Shown: positions 45,459-57,700, counted from the first letter of the stretch. The stretch: DNA of 64,000 nucleotides from Ceratothoa steindachneri (GCA_963969495.1 OZ018321.1:189005485-189069484); one strand, 5' to 3'. Notes: generated by a model from the sequence alone, not told the origin. Made by a program: numbers and translations.

Positions 45459-45537
45459 AAAGTTGTGGACTATTGAGTTTCGAACTCGGTAACGATGGAT
45501 TTAAAGGCCGATGCTCTTAGCCATTACGCCACGGCTT
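45459..45537 (-). ncRNA. tRNA-like sequence, probably a SINE head or tRNA pseudogene
   Basis: The minus strand reads GCCGTGGCGTAATGGCTAAG, with an A-box-like TGGCGTAATGG, then ATCGG, and 30 bp later GAGTTCGAAACTC, a B-box/T-arm with a 4-bp stem and TTCGAAA loop. The 3' end CCACAAC pairs with five of the seven bases of the 5' GCCGTGG. The anticodon arm folds poorly. This layout is that of tRNA-derived SINEs with an internal Pol III promoter. No second copy is in the window. Confidence 0.5.
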
Positions 45538-45549
45538 AGCCCGTACTGA

Positions 45550-48500
45550 GTTGGTAATTTAATGGGCTATTTATATTATCGATTTGGAAGGAATTTTTCT
45601 CTGATACATCTTCGCAACCCTACAACTGCATATCCATGTGGGGCTTAGCAATTATCCCAGAACATAGCGAAGGGGCTTTCATATCCAAACCCCCCTGACG
45701 CTGAAGGGGTCTATCCCTCAGGCAATGAAGGGACCTCTCGCTGGTTGTGGCAAATCATAGCACCACTGTCTTTAGGGCTTCTAATTTTGGCGAGAAGTCT
45801 CCAATGATTTTCTGGAATTCTTCAACTTAGGTCCTGAATCCTTCCTTAATAATGGGCAGAGGGAGGGTAAAAATACATCTAAACACGCCTTTAGACGGGA
45901 TTTGAACAAGAACAGGCGAAAACAATAAAAACTTTATTTCTGTAAAATTTTCACCATCTACGAATGCCATATAAAGACAGTGGGTGGCATAGTTGCTATA
46001 AATATTTACCTCCGCCAACAGAGTTTAGCGGAGATTATGTGATAACAGGTGTCTGTCTGCCTGTTTCTGTTCAAGGTATAACAAAAAGTAATGGTTAGAA
46101 TTCGACTACATTTTGTAAAGTGGTCGGTTTTCGACCAAGAAAGAGGCGTTTAGATTTTGAAAAGAATTCTAAATCGCTTATTGACTTTATTGGGCATTTT
46201 CTAATATTTTCGCCAATATCATAAAAATATAATAAGTTGTCAAATTGAAAATACTCAGCGATGGATAACTCTGAAGTTTTATCAACACACAATTTGGTCA
46301 AGATCTTGGGAATTAAAATATATACTTAGAGAGCTAATATTTACTGAGTAACATTACAGTAATGCAAAAGGGTAGAAACGTGAGATAATTTTAATTTAAT
46401 CTGCTTCGATCAAATTTTGTCAAGCTGTTAAAGATAAGAAGTACAAATAAGAGATCCGGATCTACGATTATGGCAAATCACCTTTTCGTTTATTATTATT
46501 CGCAGACTACTGAGGAGAGAGACAATTCTTAGTGCGATGGGGAGGTTTACAGGGTCAAAGAATTATATAATCATACTTAATTTTTGTTTATGGCTGATTC
46601 GGAGTAGAAATAAAAATTCATTCCGTCATTACGGAAAATGATAATTTTGTTAATAACTCACAAAATATAATGATAAACATGATTGAAAATGCTAGAGTTC
46701 TGCTTCCAGGGCGTAGAAATTTGATGATATCACTCAATTTTTGTCTGAGAGAAATCTTGATAATGCTATATACATATTAAATCATTGTAATATAAGAGAA
46801 CCTTGGACATTGGCGGAGGTATTCACATCCAGGATTTGTTTATCTCTTTTAAAACATGGAGAGATGGGACAATGGGACATATTTTGAGATTTTATTGAAT
46901 TTCTTAAAACCTAATGTACAGTCAGTGCCAAAATATTTGAAACTAATATAAATTTTTAGTTTTTCATTCGTTTTTAAGATTTACGTGATAAAAATAATTA
47001 TCTTGATATCATCTCGATATCCATGGTACCATGTGAGTATTTATGTTGTCCCTGGCTCTCTAATAACTGTTTTCTTATCTTCTGCCGTTCTACTACATCA
47101 TTTAGTTGTAGGCTTTTACTTACCCATTTCTCAGCTTAACTGATCATCATGTCAACAATTGGCTTTGGCCTGTGGCTTTCAAACTTCCGCTCCGGGCAAC
47201 ATGTTGAGCGTCAAATGGGGAAATGTTTCTTACGAACCGAAGATGCTGCCTATAGAAACGTATGCAATTTTCACTGTACATGTATGTGAAGTAGACTAAT
47301 CAGACATGGTAGATAGTTGCCAAATGCGACAGGTCCTTTCATAGCAGCATAAAATTAGCTAATGTATGTATAGTTCAGCATAATAAATAGGTCCATTTTG
47401 TATCCCATATGTTTTTTAAAGCCAAGAATGTCAATGACAAGAGCAAATACCCGGGCAGTTGACTTCCGTCCGTTGCTGAACGAACACGGGGTAAGGAGGC
47501 GATGTAAGGTGTAGCTTGTGCAACCGGGCTGCAGCTGACACCTGGAGGATTGAGCCCTCCTGTCCTCAACACCGCAGTGTGCCCTCGTGGACCAAATACC
47601 TGCAGTAGGATATGGTCCTGCCTTCCACACATTTTTACTACTTCAATCATGGCCACTTTCTTTACAGAAAATCCTTTATAGACTTTCTGAGGGAGGGCTC
47701 GTTGCAATTACGCTTTACATTCAAGAAAAAAGGGGTGCGATCCTCTACCCCTCATCACCATGTCCTTCGAAGTTCAAGTTGTCTAACCGCAACATTACTT
47801 ACAAGCATTTTCTCTTCCACTTTCTGACAGTGATTTCCACATCGGGTTTCTTTTTATCAACAAAAAGCAAAATTTCAATAAAATTATTGAATTTGTGTTC
47901 AAATATTTTTGGTAATTCAATTTTTTAGTTTGCGATCAGTTTTTGTTCTTCAACGTGGCTCAATATTTTGATAAGGGCCATAAATTTGGTTTGTCGAGAT
48001 CAAAGGTAAGAATCTCTTCCGCTTCTACAGTTTCTACAGTATCTATAGCTCTTAGAGTCAGAAAACCCCTCAGACACAGCGTTTTCTTGGGACTTCCTAA
48101 CACAGCCTTTCTTCGAATCCATTATTCTGTTTTTTGATCAAGTATATAAATTTTTTAAAATATATAAATCAATTAAATATATTAAAGACCTTTTACCGCC
48201 TTCCTGAAATTGAAAAAAAATTTTTAGACGAAGACAAAGACATTTTCTTAATTTTGATAACAAAACTTTAACTCAGGTATATTTTGTTCTTCGGAGGATT
48301 TATTAGAACAGACTAAATTTATTCAATGATTCAAACTACCTAGCAATTTTTCCCTTTAGATCTCCCATATCTTAAAAAATTAGATTTAAAGAAATTTAAG
48401 AGATAATTCTCGCCCTTAAGAAAAGATGGAATTTAATACCCTGGTTTAAATTTCCCTACTCAACATTTTGCTTGAAAGATATACGATTTAGGGTCTCTTT

Positions 48501-49519
48501 TCAAGGGTGATATGCCCTTTTTTCATTCGAGCCCAGATTTGTAGTTTTGGTGGATTCTTTCGTATTTAACCTTTAATCAATATTTAAGGTTAAACAGAGT
48601 ATCTGTTAGAAAGACAGATGAACCTTTTAGATGAGATTTCTTTTCACCGTCCACTGTTATATAAAAAGGTATATATTAATTTTGCAAGGCTAAATATAAA
48701 TAATGGAAAGTTGAGGAGAATATTTTTAAAGTGGTGAATAAAAGTGAAGATGCTTTGTAAAAGGAACATCGCTACTTAGACCTCAAAATGGTTAAATGTA
48801 AGGTATTCATATCATAAACTCGCTTTTTGATGGTTGGTTGCGATCAAACTGTTGCATTACGCTTATCAAATGGCTTGTAATATATTCTTCTTTGCTTCGT
48901 TTTTTCAAAAAGGATTAGAAAATAAACATTAAAACATATAATTGGTTAAATATTTATAGTGTTAATAAAGTTCTTTGATAGTGATCCTCGGTTCTTTCAC
49001 TTTTTTTGGTACTTTTATCTTTTCATTTTCTTTGTTTTTACCTGCAACTTCTTTTATCTCTATCAAGTCTTAGGTGTTGGGTCATTTATTTGGGTGATGT
49101 GTTTTCTTTTTATTTCATTGCTACTTTTTTCTAGGTTCGAACTATTTGAGGGATCTTTAGAGAATCCCTTTTGAATATACTTTTCGAATTAAATATATTA
49201 AAAAAATATTTGTAATTTTACCTTCTGTCTCATTCGAGATGGTTATTTGCTAACTTCGTTCGGTTTAAATCTCGTTTGTGGCCGATTTCTAATGGGAAGT
49301 TTATTTATTAGGTTTGTTTAACTTGTTTGCCTTTGCGCTATGGAATAGCCTATATTTTGAGTATGTTTCAATCTTCTAAAGATGGGTAGTTAGGCTTGTT
49401 GTTTCCTTATTCATGAATTGCTTTTTAATAGTCTGTTGAGTGCACCATCTTCTGCGTTCCCTTTTAAAAGAAACAATCCATAAATGTATTTTTTTTGTCA
49501 TAGTGGTTGATCTGATGCC
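45550..49519. other. No recognised gene; mainly AT-rich
   Basis: About 4 kb without recognised coding sequence. Two overlapping minus ORFs at 47355-47707 lie in a small GC-richer island. One contains RSATDGSQLPGYLLLSLTF. I do not recognise it, and it could be a decayed repeat. Confidence 0.45.
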
Positions 49520-49940
49520 AACTGTATATACAGTGTAGGCAAGTACAACAGGTCAGACCAGCTGCTCAGCCGTGGCAGACAGCCTCTTCCCTTCCTCAAG
49601 TTGTCCGTTTTCAGAAATCCCTACATGTCCAGGAATCGAGCTAAAGGCCATCCTGACGTCATCTCGAATCGCAGTATTCATAGAATCACGAAACTGCGAA
49701 ACAAAGGATGTCGAGATTCGAATGCTTTGAGAGTACTTGGCACACTCTGTAAGTCATCAAACTGGGTATGAAGCGTACTCTTCCATACCGAGCGGTAGAT
49801 GGCACCAGTTCCACTGTGATCTTAGATGCAGCACCCTAAACCTAAAGAGCACTGATGGTTTCAAACAAAGGGGAAGTAGAATGAAAATCGGCGCCCCCTT
49901 TGGACTTTGAGCCATATCTGTACAAAGTCATAGCTCCGGT
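49520..49940 (-). pseudogene. Jockey RNase H-like fragment
   Basis: The minus reading resembles 25193-24800 of the large Jockey, with a YRYGSKSKGG-like start and PSTARYGR. The plus strand shares words such as CGTACC/CATACCGAGCGGT (25080-25100 and 49785-49800) and CTACATGTCCAGGA/CTACATATCCAGGA (49621 and 24905). It is heavily decayed. Confidence 0.55.
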
Positions 49941-49967
49941 GTGACAAGATGAGAAGTTTGGACGTTT

Positions 49968-50030
49968 CAGCACCTTGCCGTTTCAGCGATTGGCGTTTCA
50001 GCGCCAAGACATTTCAGCGCGCAGTCGAGG
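49968..50030. repeat. Short GTTTCAGCG repeat cluster
   Basis: GTTTCAGCA, GTTTCAGCG, GTTTCAGCG and ATTTCAGCG occur within 60 bp. The copy at ~49990 forms a GGCG-TTTCA-GCGCC hairpin. Confidence 0.7.
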
Positions 50031-50427
50031 GGTATCAATGCGGCCACAATAAGAAAATTAAAATGTTTAAGTTATGAAGCAATGTTATTGCATGTTGTCG
50101 TAGGGTGCCCCTATAGAGGGCACGCTAGAAAATTGGGATACAGATCCCAGTGCGAGGGTTAAATAAACAAAATCGAGTGCGGTTGGCTTAAATAATCAAT
50201 TCTTAGAGGTTCTGGGATTAGAGAAACGGATGGTAGAAAAATAATTTTACTATATACAAAGAAAATATTAATAGCACAAATGAATAAATGACAATAAATA
50301 AAATGAGACCCGAGGCACCAAATGAAGGGGGGGGGTACGAATGATTCGAAAGGTACGAGAGTCAGAGAGAGGATGTACGGTGATTGCTTCCAGGGAAAGG
50401 GGGAGGGGAAGTGAAAATGATGGGGAT

Positions 50428-50770
50428 ACTCACGTAAAGCCTAATTGACTGGAGCCTTGGATGCGACGAGTAAGTGGGGCGCTGCGAAGTTCCAATGCAT
50501 CCTTCTTCTCTAACCTAGCTGAGAAATGAGCGAGGGAGTACTCCAGACGAGACAAAGTCTATACCCGAGTGATAGATGCCTGTCCGTGTCTATCGTGTGT
50601 CGGGCGGGAATTCTGGCCTTAGGTACGAGCAAGGCCTGGTAGAGGTGATGCGTCGCGTTCGTATCAGGAAGCCGTTGAGAGGCAAAGCAGGGCGTACGAG
50701 ACTGTACGTGGCTTCCCAAGACGGGGCTGTATGGTACTAATTTCTCAAAGCTTTTCTCTAAGTATTTATA
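50428..50770 (-). promoter_or_regulatory. TATA box and splice donor of a possible retroelement leader
   Basis: On minus, TATAAATA (50770-50763) is followed about 330 bp later by a strong donor-like ACGTGAGT (50433-50428). The intervening GC-rich sequence has one 98-codon frame without known motif. The region to 50100 resembles the promoter-like region at 10900-11650 in layout, including GGGTTAAATAAA near 50157 and 10725. It may be an LTR or a host first exon. Confidence 0.35.
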
Positions 50771-50829
50771 CTCCCTCGGCGGAAGTGGGTCGCCAGTGGC
50801 CTCCAAAAGGGGACGGGGATCTCATTAGA

Positions 50830-51350
50830 CTTGGCGCGCAAGGAGGGTAGTAGTCTCGGCAAGCCTCATAGCCTTGTGCAAAGGTCCTTGACACCGTAGG
50901 TCTGGCGCCAATCAGACGGTGCGACGGCGAGAAAGGGAACCCAACCCTGCTCGCACAACCGCGCGAAATTCTCGCTGCTCCCTTGGGGCTGTCTAGGCGT
51001 GCAGGTGTATCTTCTCAGGCGCCACAGGTAGACTTTTGGTTCTAGAGGAGGGGAGGGTAACCTTCTCTCTCTGATACACGTAATTGTCTTTCTTATTATT
51101 CTAATCTCCATTTGGAAATGTTAATTTATTATCTTAAAAAGGACTTATATTCAGTTATATATTTAATTAAATTTTAAGTATTTGTCGCTGCGTTAGTTTA
51201 GTTAAACTAAATTTAATTAGTTCAATGCGGCTTGAAAAGCTTAGCTACAGTATGTCTAATGCGGGTGTCAAAAATCAAAGTTGGTCACGCCTAGCCAGGC
51301 CGTTTCAGTCCAAAAATGTTCTAGTGCTACATTATTGTAGTATTAAAAAT
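50830..51350. other. No recognised gene
   Basis: GC-rich to 51060, then AT-rich. No motif recognised. Confidence 0.45.
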
Positions 51351-51480
51351 TCTAACAGGATGGAAGAATTTGTTCGCGAAAAAATGTCCCCATATTAAAA
51401 TATTCAAAAATTGTAAAAGGAGGAAAGAATTTGTTTGCGAAAGATTTTCCCCATATTTCCGTATTATAAGTACCTTAAGA
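51350..51480. repeat. Imperfect ~62-bp direct duplication
   Basis: GGAAGAATTTGTTCGCGAAA and GGAAAGAATTTGTTTGCGAA are each followed by TGTCCCCATATT or TTTCCCCATATT. Confidence 0.7.
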
Positions 51481-51954
51481 CAAGAGCTTTTTAGCACGCA
51501 TATGCGAAAATATTTATGGCTTTAGTGTTAATCTCTCGAGTACAGTAGTTCATTTATGATGGAAAACATTCATTGCAATGACGGATTCCTGAAAGAATAG
51601 AGTCAATCGGCCATCTATCGATCCTTTTGAAAACTCTGACAAAAGAAATCAACCTCTCTTTCATAAACATCCTTTAAGTTTAATATATAATTTAGTATAA
51701 TTATTTTACTTGTAAGCCACTATTTGAAATATTACTTGTAAGCAAGTTAACAAAGGGAAGATATGTACATGCAGTCATATGTAAAAATGTTTGACAACAT
51801 TCAAATGTTATCTATGTTTAAATAATATACATATTTAAAAGCCTTTTGCTGTTTTTTATATATATTCAGGAAAAGAGGCGATGTATTTCTTTATCAGAAG
51901 GATTTTGGCAGAGTAGCCCATTTTATGATAGCAACTATTTCGAAATTCACATCA

Positions 51955-52245
51955 AGAGTAGTATCAGCTGGATTTATTTTATTTTCAGACAATCCCCAGG
52001 CCATATTCAAGAGGCAAATGCTGGAAAGTTTAATATCAGCTGGATTATTGATTCTATATTTAGAGAATCCACATGCCATGTTCCAACACATGGCATGTGT
52101 TGGAAAGTTTAACAGAAGCTGGATTATTGACTCTATTTGTAGATAATCTTCAGACCATATTCCAACGTCGAAGCCTCATAAAGTTTAATATCAGCTCGAT
52201 TATTAACTATTTTTCAACTATCTCCAGACCACATTTTAATGAATG
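51955..52245 (+). repeat. ~75-bp tandem repeat, four diverged units
   Basis: TATCAGCTGGATT-like markers occur near 51963, 52034, 52110 and 52189, with CCA(G/T)GCCATATTC-like blocks between. Units share GGAAAGTTTAATATCAGCTG. One plus frame reads ISAGLLILYLENPHAMFQ. I treat the open frame as a consequence of the repeat. An 11-bp perfect hairpin (CACATGCCATG/CATGGCATGTG) lies at 52070-52099. Confidence 0.75.
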
Positions 52246-52552
52246 CACCCCATAAAATGCTCTTAACCTAGCGTATTAGCTCAAAGCAGAACCATTAAAT
52301 CTTAGCAGGTGATATTTAAAGGATTAATTTAGGGATGGATTCGATGGTTCTGTTCAGTTTTATCCCTGAACAATTCTGGCGAATTCCTTAAAAGGCTATT
52401 TTAAACTCACCTGGAAATGGTGCTCATCTTTATCAATTACATCCTGTGTATATATAAATGCTTAACTTCCTATATTTCAGCATTTCTTCTCCGAGGTTAG
52501 AGTTGATTTAAACTATTCTTGTGGCCTCTTTTAAAATATTCAACCTTAAAAC

Positions 52553-54763
52553 ATGGCTCATTTTGTAAGCAGTAAGAGAGGAAAAGGAAAATTTTGTCAT
52601 GGCAGATACATCTATCGGTTTGATAAAGTTAGTAATGCGGAGACAGCATGACTCAAGCTGGTATTACAAAGATAACAAATAGAGAAGTACTAAGGAAAAT
52701 GATTCGACGAACGCGGAAGGAAATAAACAAAGTGCCCGACAGTTTCAGTTATATGTATGAACTAGAAATACCTCAAGAATTTAAGGTGTACAAACCAACC
52801 CCAGAAAGAGAGGAGAATAATTGCTTAGTTGACGATGGTTCGGGGCATGAAAGAATTATCATTTTTGGAAGAGAGACCTGGTTGGAACATTTAGCGACTT
52901 CTAATTATTGGTATGTTGATGGAACTTTTGTGTGTGCCCGAAATCTATTTTATCAAATTTACATCTTAATAGTAAGAAATCATAGACGTGTTCATCAGAT
53001 ACTATAAGTGCTCTTACAAAATAAGGAGTGCGAAACTTACAAAAGAATGTTGAATGTGAGGAAATCCCCACGTGGAAGATCTTTAGCAGAAAGGAACTCT
53101 CATGTGCAGCAGAAGGCCCGGCTAGGCCTGAAGTGGTAAGCCTACCCCCCCCCCTCCCACAAGCGGTAGCCTCGAATCGAGTCCCCCACGATTCACCTTT
53201 ATGCGGGCTAAAATAGCTCTGCAAGAAGATTCAAGGCCCTTCGAGAGTAGAGCTGTTTCCCGCTAACCCCCAACTCCGGGGAAAGCCTCGGACATAAATA
53301 ACGCTCGACTCCCCGGAAGAGACACAGAGTTGAGAAGTCTCGCCCAGAAAACCAGAAGATTTTCCCATGGTTCCAAGTCAAGTGCTAGCAACAAAACAAA
53401 GTGACAGCTGGACTATTTTGTGTATTTGGAATTAGCCCCAGCCAGGAGGTAATTCCACTGAACGATCGCCCCGAGTAATTTTCCCGACTTCTTTCATCAA
53501 CTCCTGTCAAAGCCCTCCTCATTTCGGGTAGCCGAAATACTCTCCCTTGGACCGAAAGTTACCCCCTCCCCCCTTCCTTTTGGAGAACCGTCATCACTCC
53601 AACCTCCCGCTTTGAAGTCCGAGCGGCCTCACCTCAAGTGCAGAAGACATCCGTAAGCCAACCCCTCTCCCCCCTTTTAGTAACCCAATTGAGTTAATCC
53701 CCCCCCATTAGAATAGTCTCCTCCGGGAATACCTTAAGTTCTAACTTCATAGCCTAATTTATAACTACAATTCCCCCTTTCATTTACTGATGTGATTTTG
53801 CCCGTTAATTCTCTGAGGAAATTTTACCCATCAATTCTCTCATTATTTTTGTGTAAATAAAATTATATTTTTGATCATGCCTCTTTAAATAACCTTGAGC
53901 TTGGCCATTATTTACCTGACCTCCTTGCACTCTCTCGCTACTCAGCCCGTCTGAACTCGTGGTTTTCCGTCCCTTTTGTCGGTTCGCTTTCAAGTTATTG
54001 GTCCCTCCCTGCTAGATATAATATGGTATTGATATAATGTAATGTCATACCACGACATTGAATATTATTAATGACATTGTTCCAAATGCAGAGCCAAGTG
54101 CAATTATTTTAAATTTTGAGCAAGCGGCCATTTTGGCTATGAAGGAATCGTTCCTGAATGTGGAAATGCGAGGATGCCTTTTCCACTTGGCACAAAATGT
54201 GTTAAAGAAAATACAACAGAGATGCGCTATATGAGTCAGTAGAGTAATTACCCTGATTTTGCTTTACACGCTGAAATGATCACTGCTCTGGCCTTTATGC
54301 CAATAGAAAATTTAAATGTTATGTGGATGCTTTAGAAGCTGCTTTACCTGACCAGTTATCCGGACTCCTGAATTGGTTCGAGGATAATTACATTGGTCGC
54401 CCTAATGGAAGAAGAAATTGACGAAGAAGAGGATTATTTACTCCGGAGCTGTGAAATGTCCATCATGGGACTCTTGACGGAGAAGACAGAACAAAGAATC
54501 ACACTGAAGCGGCAAACAGGAGATTAAGATGCGAATTAAGAATGAATAAACCCACTGTATGGAAGTTCATCCAGGCTTTCCTTAAAATTAAAAAAGAAAG
54601 AGACGGGTATATGGAAAAGCTTGCATCTGGGCATGAATCTGCAGCAGTGAAATTGTTAACATACAGAAAAGCAGACGATAGAATTTTAAGAATTATTTTG
54701 CAGTATGAAGAAAGAAATGAAGCCGATTATTTGCGAGCAATTGTTCATAATTTAATGAACTAA
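52553..54763 (+). pseudogene. MULE-type transposase with FLYWCH start, split by insertion
   Basis: 52553-52645 reads MAHFVSSKRGKGKFCHGRYI and YRFDKVS, the start of a FLYWCH zinc finger whose Cys/His part is missing. 52648-53005 reads PDSFSYMYELEIPQEFKVYK, IIIFGRETWLEHLATSNYWY and VDGTFVCARNLFYQIYIL, with the DGTF motif of MULE transposases. A shift leads to LLQNKECETYKRMLNV (53011-53058). About 1 kb of foreign DNA intervenes. From 54065 it resumes IINDIVPNAEPSAIILNFEQ, MRGCLFHLAQNVLKKIQQ and, after shifts, NYIGRPNG, LWNVHHGTLDGEDRTKNHTE and an intact 73-codon C-terminus (54542-54763). DFE is changed to NFE, so a catalytic Asp is lost. Confidence 0.82.
53060..54055. mobile_element. ~1-kb insertion within the MULE gene, unidentified
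   Basis: Sequence between the two MULE blocks, C-rich on plus with several CCCCCC runs and no RT or transposase motif. Its composition differs sharply from the AT-rich gene it interrupts. Exact ends are unclear: AATGT occurs next to both approximate junctions (53048 and 54028-54043). It could be a solo LTR or a non-autonomous element. Confidence 0.5.
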
Positions 54764-54802
54764 TCTATTTAAAATTTAGTGCCTTTCAATTCCGTCTACA
54801 TA

Positions 54803-55300
54803 TACAGGGTGACCCAAAATAAACGGGCCCCAACTTTCGGTAGGCCTCATTTCTTAATTTTCTACAAGGATTGAATGAAACTTAGGTGATAACTAGTGTA
54901 TTGTGTTTAGAAACATCATATCAAAACATGAGCGTCTTTGGACCTTTCTTCTTTATTCTAGAGCGCGTGTTCGAGATGACCTCCATTTAGGTCTGTGCAT
55001 TTCTTATTGTGCACTGCGATTAAGTGACGAGAATCACATTCAAGCGGTAGTAGAGCATAAAACGTGTAGTTGAACTTACGGAAGCGGCATTGTGAAAAAG
55101 AGAGGTGACTTCTCATTTCCATGAAATAAGCTAACTTAACATTTACCAATTTCTTAATCAATTTGCCAATCAAAGGGTTAGAGAAATTGGGCGGAAACCA
55201 GCCGAGGGGGACGTCTCCCCACCTCACCCCTAGAAATTTCAGAAGATACCTGCCGACCCAATCCAATGGAACAAAGGTAAGGGAAGTGCAATGCATCGTT
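54803..55300 (-). pseudogene. Probable Tc1/mariner-like transposase end with terminal repeat
   Basis: A 112-codon minus frame (55296-54958) ends CTDLNGGHLEHAL. The C-terminus V--NGGH-EHLL is common in a mariner-like family. About 150 bp further on, ACAGGGTGACCCAAAATAAA at 54805 resembles a terminal inverted repeat. ACAGGGTATC at 55329 could be a decayed partner but is in direct orientation. The rest of the frame does not match well, so the call is tentative. Confidence 0.45.
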
Positions 55301-55429
55301 ACCTACCTATGTGTCGAATCATGATGTACAGGGTATCTTCATGAAAAGTGGCAGAACGCGAAAGGAGCGAAAGCGGAAGTCAAATTACTCAAAGAAAACA
55401 GGTTTGAATGGTCGCCTACCTCTCGATTT

Positions 55430-55770
55430 AAAGTCCAGTCGGGGGCCGTCCTTGAACAAGTGACGTGAGATGGAATAGTGGCAAAGCAGCATCCAGGTTA
55501 GAGAATGTAGAGACAGTCATGAAAGATTCCGTCACTCACGTGGGCCCTAGATAGTGGCCCCGCTTTGCTAGAACTTACCTCGAATCTCTTTGGCCAGCTT
55601 CCACACCATAATAAGAGGGGTTTTTCCTTTTTAGTGAGGACGAGTATGACCGCCATAAAAAGCAGCAAGCGTGCTTCGAAACGAAACGTAATCCTGCATT
55701 CACCCGACGAAACTCAAACAAGACCAAATCGTTCGGAATGCGCCTGTAACGCCTATAGGTTTATTGAGAT
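55430..55770 (-). pseudogene. Jockey ORF2 fragment (endonuclease-RT linker)
   Basis: The plus strand aligns by eye with 26600-26890 of the large Jockey. Shared words include AAAG-CCAGTCG, GGCTAGAGAATGTGGAGA/GGTTAGAGAATGTAGAGA, AAGAAAGATTCC/GAAAGATTCCGTC, CTTACCTCGAATC/CTTGCCTCGAATC and CGTACTTCGAAA/CGTGCTTCGAAAC. Same orientation as the large copy. Confidence 0.65.
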
Positions 55771-56199
55771 CCATATGAGATCCATATCACACTCGGTCGA
55801 TCATTAAGGAAGAGGACCAGCAAGGAAAAAGTTCCAGACCATCAAGAAATAAATGTCAGGCGTGCGACGGTTAAGAAGACGGAGAAGATCTTCACGACCT
55901 TATTATCATCATTTCTGGTATTTGCTTCCCACTATTGAGAGAAACCCGTTCTCATTTTTCTAAATATCTCAGAATCTTGTGAATTGTTTACAATTTTTGG
56001 CCTATTTTTAAAGATCATCTCTCTATCTTGTTTTCGGTCTTCATTTCGGTCGTCTTTTATCAAGTGGAGTCTAATTGGTGATTTCTATAGCTCATTTACT
56101 TTCTTGGAATCTTGCCACATGACATACCAAATTCCATTGTAGGTTTCTTATTGCTTCAATTATATCCTGTAGTTTGGGTGGTACACATATTCAAGTGAC
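55771..56199. other. No recognised gene
   Basis: AT-rich, between two retroelement fragments. Confidence 0.45.
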
Positions 56200-57700
56200 T
56201 GATTTTATGTCACTCTGTTATCACCATCATGATGCATCCATGAGCTATTTGTGTCGTTATAATGAATGTTAGAGTCATGGTCCAAGTGTTTGCTCGATAG
56301 GTCATAGTTAAGATCATGCATTAGTTTTATACTCTTGTTTTCATGCTGCTGGTGATTATTTCTTTTAATAATGATGATTGCATTTCCAAATGCCTTCCAG
56401 CCCAGAGTAATTCTGAGTTGAATATATGGATAATTTCCCGTTGCCATTGCAATCTAGTAACCAAGATAGACATTTATCTACGTTTCATTTTTCTCGTTGT
56501 CAATTGTAATGTCTATCATGTCGAACTCTGATTAGTTTGTCAGGACTTTTATTTTGGCAAGATTTATTTTTAGACCGACTCTTTTGCTTTCAAGGTTAGG
56601 TTCTTGAAGTAATGTTTGAATCTCTTCTAGTTTATCAGCTATGAGTAAAATATCATCTGCGAATCTGAGGTGATTCAGGTAATCACCATCGATTTTTAAG
56701 GATTTGTTTATTTCAGTTTAGCTTCTTAAAGTTTTCTTCTAGACAGGACGTGAATAATTCAGAAGATATAGTATCACTTTGTCTTCCACCTACCTTTCTG
56801 TAATTGAAAGAGTTCTGAATCCTTATACAATATAATGTGAGATCTAAATTTTGGTATATGTGTTGTATGATGATCACTGGTGTTTCTATTAAATCATAGG
56901 CTCTCTCGTACTCTACAAATACCAAGTATAGAGGCATATTTTACTCTGAAAGATTTTAATGAGCTGGTTGGTAGTATGTAAGTGGTCAATCGTTGATTAT
57001 ATTTTTTTAAAGCTAGTTTGTACTCTCAGGTGTTGATCATCTATCTGGTTTTGCAGTCTGTTTGTAATTACTTTTGTGAATAGGTTATAAGCACATGAGA
57101 GAAGGCTGATTGGTCTCTAGTTTGTAAGGTCCGTTCGATCATATATTTTGTGTACAAGGATTCCTGTGGTATTGTGGCGGTTCTCGTGAATCTTGCCTTG
57201 TCTGAGACTTTCAGCGAAGAGGTAAACTTGTTTGTCCACAATGACATCTCCAGCATTTTTCAACATGTCTAAGGTGATGTCGTCCGGACCTTGCGCTTTG
57301 TGGCTTTTCATTTTTTTGATTGCAATTTCAATAACTGATTTGAGAACTGCTGCGGCATTATTGTTGAGAGGTTTGGGTCGGTTGTGATCCTGAATGGTGT
57401 TGTTGCTTAAGTACAACTTTTCATACCACCACTTTTCTCTTTTACCTATTCTTTCTCGATCCTTGCTGATTTTACCGTCTTTTTTTCAGAAACTATGAGA
57501 TTTTCCTTTAAGAAATCCTTTTTTAGTCATATTATACTCATTTCCTTCTTTGGTAGTATTTTCAACTATAGTTTTATTATATTTTCTCATTTCAGCTCTT
57601 TTTCATTTTAATGGGCTTGTTAAGGTCTGCTAATTCAATTTGTGGGTTGGTGCTTGTTGCTTTAAGGACTTTGGGCTTTATTCATTAGGTTTAACGTTTC
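56200..57700 (-). pseudogene. RTE-like non-LTR retrotransposon RT, decayed
   Basis: On minus, 57416-57117 reads KSVIEIAIKKMKSHKAQGPD and DITLDMLKNAGDVI, then LTN-RPISLLSCAYNLFTKV (near 57120-57060). 56937-56713 reads MPLYLVFVEYERAYDLIETP and GGRQSDTISSELFT, where F-D-EKAFD and G-RQGDTISP-LF are expected. LNHLRFADDILLIADKLEEI follows (near 56690-56630, with the FADD box), then WKAFGNAIII near 56400. First catalytic Asp F-D is changed to VEYE. Stops and frameshifts separate the blocks. The order and the RQGDTISP phrase are typical of RTE-type elements. Confidence 0.75.

Noticed and set aside
54805..55340. A complete transposon bounded by the two ACAGGGT motifs
   Set aside because: The motifs are in direct, not inverted, orientation and extend differently, so they cannot be matching terminal inverted repeats.
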